From: a virus
Virus record (IMG/VR): IMGVR_UViG_3300028790_000012
Location: 1 to 33,791 of that record
Length of the DNA: 33,791 nucleotides
Strand: one strand, 5' to 3'
The notes beneath the pieces are model-generated. The model did not search any database, was not told the origin of the DNA, and was given only the letters and a program-made list of their open reading frames with translations. This document shows, one piece after another, positions 28,954-33,791 of the stretch; position 1 is the stretch's first letter; every line of letters starts with the position of its first letter. The translations under genes and the position numbers were made by a program.

Positions 28954-30666
28954 TTACCCCACCATCGAGGCAACGTTCACTTCGGTGAGCGGCGCGCGGA
29001 TCTTGCCGACCGCCATCGCGAGCGCCACCAGGCCGTCGATGCGCCCGGTCGACTTGCGCTTCGAGAAAATGCGCGAGCGCTGATCGTCTTCCAGCGTGAC
29101 GGCGCTCGCTGAGTTCCAGGTGAGGATGGGGCTTCGGCGCACGCGCAGCTTGCCTGCGAGCACGGCCTTTTCGAGCTCGTTGATCGACTGCGGCATCCAC
29201 AGCGCCGGAATCGTCTCGTCCTTCGGCGTGACCTTCACCCACCCTTGCGGGTGCTCGATGAGCGGCAGGCTGATGCCCTCGTCGTCGAGCGCCTTGCGCA
29301 AGTAGCCCATGCGCCAGCGGTCGAAGACGAGGCATTGAATGTCGAGCACGTCGACGAGCTCGCCGATGCGCCGCGCGAGCGCCGTGTAGGTCAGCGTGGC
29401 GCCGGGCTCGGTCTGCAGGAACCCCTGGCGCACCCAGGTTTCGTAGGGCACGCTGTCGCGCTCCTGCCGGCCGTGCAGGTTCTCGGCGGGCGTCCAGTAC
29501 TCCACTGCGGCGTCGAGCGTGCCGCCCGGCCCCGGCGCCACGATGGCCAGGGCGGACAGGTCGGTCGTTGCGGAGAGGTCAACCGCGAGCGTGACCTCTC
29601 GGCGCGCGAACGCTTCGGCCACGGTGCCCGCGGGATCCCGCTCGCACGCAAGCCACGCCTCGCCCGAGATCCAGGGCGAGGCGGCGTCCGTCCACTGGCA
29701 GAAGTGCAGCCGGCGAACGAGCGACTCCTTCGCGGGCATCGCGCGGGCCTCGGCAACCTGCCCTTCGAGAAAGTCCAGCTGGATCGACACGCCGAGATTC
29801 GGATTGGCCTTCGCCCAGCAGGCCGGATCGTGCAGCGGGTCGTCGCCCTCGTCGAGCGCGCAGACGTAGGCAAAGAGGCGGTCATCGACGACCTGGCGCG
29901 CGGCGACCTTGCGCGCGTGCTCGTGGTAGCGCCAGCACACCGACGTGCGATCCACGCCCGAGTTCGTGATGATGAACAGCAGCGGCTGCGTGCGTTGCTT
30001 GAAGCCGGCGCGCAGCATTTCGATCACGCCGTCGTTCTTGTGCTCGTGGAGCTCGTCGACGAGGCCGCAATACGGCTTCGGCCCCGACTGGCTCGCTGCA
30101 CTGCTCATCGTGCGAAAGAACGAGCCGCGAAAGACGATGTTCCACGGGTTCACGCCGCCCACGACCCGCACCCGGCGTGAGAGCGCAGGAGACTGCTGCA
30201 CCATCGCGACGGCGTCGCGGAACAGCACCGCGGCTTGTTCCTCCTTCGACGCCGCTGCGTACACCTCGGCGCGGGCCTCGCCGTCCGCGATCATCATCAG
30301 CAGGCCGATCCCTGCGGCAAGGGGGCTTTTCCCGTTTCCCTTCCCGGCCTCGACATAGGCCACGCGGAACCTGCGCAGGCCCCGCACGCGGTCGACCCAG
30401 CCGAACAGGCTCCCCACGATGAACGCCTGCCAGGGCGCGAGGCGGAACGGCTCGCCCTCGAATTCGCCCGCGTTCAGGCGCAGCACGTCGGCGAAAAACT
30501 CGAGCGCTCGCACCGCGCGCACCGCATCGAACTTCCAGCGCCAATCCTTGCGGGTGCGCTCGGCGAGGTGCCGCGCGCAGGCCCCTCGCACGTGCGGGCC
30601 CGCAACGATGCGTCCGGCAACGACGGCGCGTGCGTAGGCGGTGACGGGGTCGCTCGTGCGGGCCAT
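28954..30666 (-). CDS. terL: Terminase large subunit (Terminase_1 / HK97-like)
   Basis: A 570-residue protein with ATG at 30666. The ATPase Walker A is EAGKGNGKS at 106-114, preceded by FRLAPWQAFIVGSLFGW. The Walker B is GLVDELHEH at 201-209, and FIITNSG near 231-237 fits the coupling motif. The nuclease domain starts at LAVDLSATTDLSAL near 360-373, with further acidic residues in CLVFDRWRMGYL and a C-terminal KRKSTGRIDGLVALAMA. It cuts concatemeric DNA and drives packaging into the prohead through the portal. The small subunit gene lies four genes upstream, separated by DNA-modification genes. Confidence 0.95.
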   Translation of the reverse strand: MARTSDPVTAYARAVVAGRIVAGPHVRGACARHLAERTRKDWRWKFDAVRAVRALEFFADVLRLNAGEFEGEPFRLAPWQAFIVGSLFGWVDRVRGLRRFRVAYVEAGKGNGKSPLAAGIGLLMMIADGEARAEVYAAASKEEQAAVLFRDAVAMVQQSPALSRRVRVVGGVNPWNIVFRGSFFRTMSSAASQSGPKPYCGLVDELHEHKNDGVIEMLRAGFKQRTQPLLFIITNSGVDRTSVCWRYHEHARKVAARQVVDDRLFAYVCALDEGDDPLHDPACWAKANPNLGVSIQLDFLEGQVAEARAMPAKESLVRRLHFCQWTDAASPWISGEAWLACERDPAGTVAEAFARREVTLAVDLSATTDLSALAIVAPGPGGTLDAAVEYWTPAENLHGRQERDSVPYETWVRQGFLQTEPGATLTYTALARRIGELVDVLDIQCLVFDRWRMGYLRKALDDEGISLPLIEHPQGWVKVTPKDETIPALWMPQSINELEKAVLAGKLRVRRSPILTWNSASAVTLEDDQRSRIFSKRKSTGRIDGLVALAMAVGKIRAPLTEVNVASMVG

Positions 30667-30688
30667 GCTTGCCCTTCGGGCGACGCCT

Positions 30689-31549
30689 TCACGGCCTCGG
30701 CTTGCGCCACTGCTCCGCGAGAATCACCGGCACCGTGTGCTGCCAATTGACGGTGTGATGCAGCCGGGCCTGGCCCGACAGCGTCGGCGGATAGAGCGCG
30801 ACGCGCACCGAGGACGGCTGGTACATCACGGTGTAGAACGACTTCACGTAGGTGCCACTCGACAGATAGAGCTCCGTCATGCCGCCCGGGTTGCTTTGCG
30901 TCGTGAGTTGCTGCAGGCCGACGTGCATCGTCATGAGGAATAGCTCGCCGCGCGAGCCGAGCGTCGTATAGGTGTTGACGTCTTCGTTGATGCGCCCGAC
31001 GAACTGGAACGGCCGATCGACGGCGCACAGAAAGCTATTCATGCACTTGCGAAGCACCCGTTTCCAATTGCCGCTGACGCCCGCGCCGATATAGTCGCCG
31101 CCTTGCGCCATCGCGAGCGAGCGCAGGCGCGGGGTGGCCTCGAAGAATTCGAGCATCGCCGCGAAGACGCCGTCGAGGTCGCGCACGCGCCAATCGCCGT
31201 AGGTGTCGCCGGGCGTGCGCTTGTGCGAAAACCCGGTGTAATCGTCATCGAGTTGCATGAAGTAGCGCAGGCCCAGGTCGCGCGCAATATCGAAGCACGC
31301 GTTGCGCGCGTAGATGATCGCGCGCCGGTCGTTGAAGTTGTCGCCCTCGTCGATGCGCTGCGCGACGGCCCGCTTGTCGAAGACGACGACCTCGTCGAAG
31401 CGGGCGCGGTAGTCCTCCAGGGTCGGGTCTTCGTCGTCGCACACGATGACGATGCGCCCCGTGTAGCCTTGCCGGCGCAGCGAGCGGTGCGTCAGCACGC
31501 GATCAGCGCGGCCGTGCGTCAGGATGAACGCGGCGAAGTCACTGCGCAT
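30689..31549 (-). CDS. TET-associated-type glycosyltransferase (TAGT-like, DNA hypermodification candidate)
   Basis: A 286-residue protein from an ATG at 31549 that overlaps the ParB-like gene by 11 nt. It opens AAFILTHGRADRVLTHRSLRRQGYTGRIVIVCDDEDPT, typical of a GT-A fold. It has a D-rich metal/nucleotide motif LDDDYT at 100-105. It then carries the KCMNSF and FQFVGRINEDVNTYT elements I recognise from phage glycosyltransferases named for association with TET/JBP oxygenases. Members are thought to add sugars to 5-hydroxymethylated pyrimidines in phage DNA, protecting it from nucleases. No TET/JBP gene is visible in this window, so the substrate is uncertain. Confidence 0.8.
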   Translation of the reverse strand: MRSDFAAFILTHGRADRVLTHRSLRRQGYTGRIVIVCDDEDPTLEDYRARFDEVVVFDKRAVAQRIDEGDNFNDRRAIIYARNACFDIARDLGLRYFMQLDDDYTGFSHKRTPGDTYGDWRVRDLDGVFAAMLEFFEATPRLRSLAMAQGGDYIGAGVSGNWKRVLRKCMNSFLCAVDRPFQFVGRINEDVNTYTTLGSRGELFLMTMHVGLQQLTTQSNPGGMTELYLSSGTYVKSFYTVMYQPSSVRVALYPPTLSGQARLHHTVNWQHTVPVILAEQWRKPRP

Positions 31550-32438
31550 CGGTGTTGCCCTCGCCCGCGTCGTCCTCAGGGATGCTTTGCGCGAACACTT
31601 CCCCGAGGCGCTCGGTCATCCTCACGAAGCCGCGTTCGATCGCCTGCTCGAAGTCGATGATGATGAGGGCCGACGCTTCCATGTGCGACTGCATCGCCGC
31701 GCTCGCGTGACAGTAGTATTCCGCGATCCGGTGGTAATCGAAGACGGTGTGGCGCGCTGCGGCGAGCAGCAAGAAGGCGCGCTCGTCTTCCGAAATATCC
31801 GCGGCGTCGCGAATCGCCTGCACGAGCGCGTCCGACTTCGTGAGGTCGGCCAACTCCGCGAGCGCGGGCTTATCGCCCTTTGGGGTATAGACGGGCGCCG
31901 TGACCGAGGGCACGTAGCGCAACGCCGATTCACTCGCGCCCCAATCGCCGAAAACCACATCGGCCAATTCGTCGTCCCCGAAGGCGAGCACGCTGGTATC
32001 GAATTCCTCGGCCTCCAGGTCTTCGAGCTCCAGGCGCAACAGGCTCGCATCCCAGCCCGCGTGCTCCGCCAGCTTGTTGTCCGCGATGACGTAGGCGCGG
32101 CGTTGCGCTTCGCTCCAGCCCGAACAGTCGAGCACGGGCACGAAGCCGGCAGGCAGCACCGTCCCGTTGGGCAGGCGGATCGCCCGTCCGTTCTCGTGCA
32201 GGCGTCGCGCCGCGAGCACGCGCCCGTGACCGGCCACGATGCCGCGCTCGTCAGCGAGGACGGGCGCCGCAAAGCCGAATTCCTCGATCGAGGCGGCGAT
32301 CTGGGCAACCTGCGCTTCGCTGTGCGTGCGCGCGTTGCGCGCGTAGGGCACGAGCGTGTCGAGGGCACGCCAGTCCAGTAGCTGATACGGGAACGCTGGC
32401 GTGTCGAGCGGTGCGGCGGCAGGCTTGCGGGCGGTCAT
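31539..32438 (-). CDS. ParB/Srx-fold nuclease-domain protein
   Basis: A 299-residue protein. The ATG at 32438 is chosen for GGGAG 8 nt upstream, over a GTG three codons earlier. Residues 22-85 form a ParB N-terminal domain: LVPYARNARTHSEAQVAQIAASIEEFGF, then PVLADERGIVAGHGRVLAARRL with the conserved GHGR motif. The rest has RRAYVIADNKLAEHAGW and an acidic helical region and contains no methyltransferase motifs, unlike the commoner ParB-MTase fusions of phages. In phage modification modules such proteins are associated with MTases and glycosyltransferases and may nick or guide DNA. The neighbours support that context. A partition role is unlikely without ParA. Confidence 0.85.
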   Translation of the reverse strand: MTARKPAAAPLDTPAFPYQLLDWRALDTLVPYARNARTHSEAQVAQIAASIEEFGFAAPVLADERGIVAGHGRVLAARRLHENGRAIRLPNGTVLPAGFVPVLDCSGWSEAQRRAYVIADNKLAEHAGWDASLLRLELEDLEAEEFDTSVLAFGDDELADVVFGDWGASESALRYVPSVTAPVYTPKGDKPALAELADLTKSDALVQAIRDAADISEDERAFLLLAAARHTVFDYHRIAEYYCHASAAMQSHMEASALIIIDFEQAIERGFVRMTERLGEVFAQSIPEDDAGEGNTDAQ

Positions 32439-32453
32439 TCGTCGCACTCCCGT

Positions 32454-33269
32454 TCAGCTGCGGGCATCGAGACAGGCGCGCACGAAGGTCGCGGCGAGCG
32501 GCGGCACGACGGCGTTACCGTAGGCGCGCAGGCGTCCCACGCGGCCGGGAATCCCATCAGCCAGCGGGCATGTGCCGGGCTCAACAGGGCGCCACCGTTC
32601 ATCCCGGCAGCGCAGCCAATCAGCGTCACTCCATTCGTGGTGCGTCGCGCGGGGTGCTCGTGCAGGAGCATGCGCACCATGTCCTGCAGGCTGACCTGTC
32701 GCCCCTGCGCGATCCGTTTCTCGGGGTCGGTGCCCCTGCCACGCAGGTTCTGCGGCGAGCACGCGGTCGGCGTCGGCCAGCCAGTACAGGCGGTGGCGGA
32801 TGTGCGGGGCGCCTGCACCCGCTGCGCACAGATCAGCCGCCGCGACGGCGTAGCCCGCGTCTTCCAGGTCAGCGAAAACAAGATCGAGCCAGGCAAGTCC
32901 GTCGAAGCTTGCAACCTGCTCGCCAAGGATGCAGCGAGGTCGGCACTCGCGCACGAGCCGCGACCATGTCGGCCATAGGTGGCGCTCGTCCGCATCCCCA
33001 CCACGAGCGCCGGCTTCGCTGAAGGGCTGGCAGGGGCAGCTACCTGTCCAAACAGGTCGAGCGTCGTGCCAGCCGGCCAGACGCAAGGCAAGACTCCAGC
33101 CACCGATGCCAGCGAAGAAATGGCACTGGGTGAACCCGGCGAGGTCGCCGGGGGTGACCTCTTCGATGCTTCGATCATCAACATGCCCTTTCGCGATCAG
33201 GCCGCGCTCGATCAGGTTGCGCAGCCACTGCGCCGCGAACGGATCGTTCTCGTTGAAGTAGGCCGTCAT
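32454..33269 (-). CDS. DNA cytosine-5 methyltransferase (Dcm-like)
   Basis: A 271-residue protein whose ATG overlaps the TerS stop (ATGA). Motif I HFFAGIGGWS is at 50-59 for S-adenosylmethionine binding. Motif IV SCPCQPFS is at 77-84, with catalytic Cys80. Motif VI is GEQV at 116-119, where ENV is usual. Motif VIII is HIRHRLYW, and the C-terminal motif X region is RLRAYGNAVVP. The YFNENDPFAAQWLRNLI N-terminus is typical of phage enzymes. The target recognition region is short. It methylates C5 of cytosine to evade restriction or prepare bases for further modification. A second long open frame overlaps it (see findings). Confidence 0.92.
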   Translation of the reverse strand: MTAYFNENDPFAAQWLRNLIERGLIAKGHVDDRSIEEVTPGDLAGFTQCHFFAGIGGWSLALRLAGWHDARPVWTGSCPCQPFSEAGARGGDADERHLWPTWSRLVRECRPRCILGEQVASFDGLAWLDLVFADLEDAGYAVAAADLCAAGAGAPHIRHRLYWLADADRVLAAEPAWQGHRPRETDRAGATGQPAGHGAHAPARAPRATHHEWSDADWLRCRDERWRPVEPGTCPLADGIPGRVGRLRAYGNAVVPPLAATFVRACLDARS

Positions 33270-33745
33270 TTCAAGAACCGTTCGAGCTCGTCCGCTGCGC
33301 CTGGGGGGACGACGGTCACGCGCGCCCGTGCGCTCGGCGTAAACCCGAGCTCGCCTTGAAGCATGCGCATCGATTCGGCCAGGCGCCGGAGCTCGCGCAT
33401 CAGCGGGTTCGTCACCGTGCCCGTGTGGCCCTCGGCGGCGCGCACGAGCACCTGACAGCCGGTCTCGTTGAACAGGACGAGCGCCTTGTCGCGCGCGGCG
33501 ACCGTGACAACGTAGTTGACGAGCAGGTCCCGATCGACACCGGTCAGCAGGCCGGGCGGTGCGTCCTCGACGAGACGCGTCCAGATCGCACGCTGATCGT
33601 CGTTGAACGACGCGGGAGCGTCGCCCACCGGGCTTCGAGGGGTCGCCAACAGCGGCAAACGCGCGCGAGCAGCCGCCCCCATGTGGCGCATCGATCCATC
33701 GATCAATTTCAGCGCTACAGGCTTCGGTTTCTGTCCTCTTTGCAT
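33266..33745 (-). CDS. terS: Terminase small subunit, P27 family
   Basis: A 159-residue protein from an ATG at 33745. It opens with the basic MQRGQKPKPVALKLIDGS segment characteristic of the P27 family. The RLPLLATPRSPVGDAPASFNDDQRAIWTRLVEDAPPGLLTGVDRDLLVNYVVTVAARDKAL helical plan follows, then a C-terminal RRLAESMRMLQGELGFTPSARARV region. These proteins bind pac/cos DNA and regulate TerL. The 46 bases upstream to the window edge have no clear cos or promoter. TerS and TerL are separated here by three modification-related genes. Confidence 0.9.
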   Translation of the reverse strand: MQRGQKPKPVALKLIDGSMRHMGAAARARLPLLATPRSPVGDAPASFNDDQRAIWTRLVEDAPPGLLTGVDRDLLVNYVVTVAARDKALVLFNETGCQVLVRAAEGHTGTVTNPLMRELRRLAESMRMLQGELGFTPSARARVTVVPPGAADELERFLK

Positions 33746-33791
33746 CGTTTAGCCCCTAAACCACCCGTATGACGGGCACAGAAAATCCGCC

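Overview
The window is a high-GC (about two-thirds G+C by eye) tailed-phage genome segment with a siphovirus-type morphogenesis set: P27-type terminase small subunit, Terminase_1-type large subunit, HK97-fold capsid and portal, head-tail connectors, a long-tail tape measure, lambda-like tip proteins and a tail fibre. Codon use is strongly GC3-biased, and the protein families resemble phages of high-GC Proteobacteria, probably Betaproteobacteria/Burkholderiales. The host assignment is inference. No host genes, tRNA, rRNA, CRISPR array or insertion sequence were seen. Read right to left, the order is terminase, DNA-modification genes, head, tail, integrase, early genes. That is virion (vegetative) order, so the window looks like a phage genome or excised/linear prophage, not a prophage cut at its integrase.

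Layout. (a) 33745-28954, minus strand: TerS, a cytosine-5 DNA methyltransferase, a ParB-like protein, a TET-associated-type glycosyltransferase and TerL. (b) 28875-28083: three small unknown genes, two of which look like tandem paralogues, ending in a strong minus-strand intrinsic terminator at 27961-28002. (c) 27758-22017: a prohead protease fused to the major capsid protein, two small linkers, the portal, a collagen-like protein and two head-tail connectors. (d) 21992-11014: major tail protein, two tail chaperone-like ORFs, terminator-like protein, tape measure, DUF1833, NlpC/P60, tip protein J, tail fibre and small accessory proteins. (e) 8100-10913, plus strand: a five-gene cluster centred on a P4-type tyrosine integrase, closed by an intrinsic terminator at 10960-10983. 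(f) 7650-8099: a 450-bp control region between divergent transcription units, with a perfect dyad and repeated GTGTGCCC motifs. (g) 7649 to the left edge, minus strand: an early operon with a MerR/excisionase-like HTH protein, a replication-initiator-like protein, a DUF551 protein, a conserved RFPRDE-type phage protein, an HNH endonuclease, a GH5-like protein with altered catalytic motifs, a Cys-rich protein, a Lar-like zinc protein and a truncated tetrapeptide-repeat ORF.

Nearly all genes within each block are joined by 4-nt ATGA/GTGA overlaps, indicating tight translational coupling. Points worth a second look are the methyltransferase/ParB/glycosyltransferase set with no TET/JBP oxygenase in the window, the protease-capsid fusion lying upstream of the portal, a collagen-like protein in the head-connector block, a frameshifted early gene, a heptanucleotide tract inside the replication gene, and the start of a 12-bp/tetrapeptide repeat gene at the left edge. 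No repressor, lysis cassette, attP or cos site could be identified.
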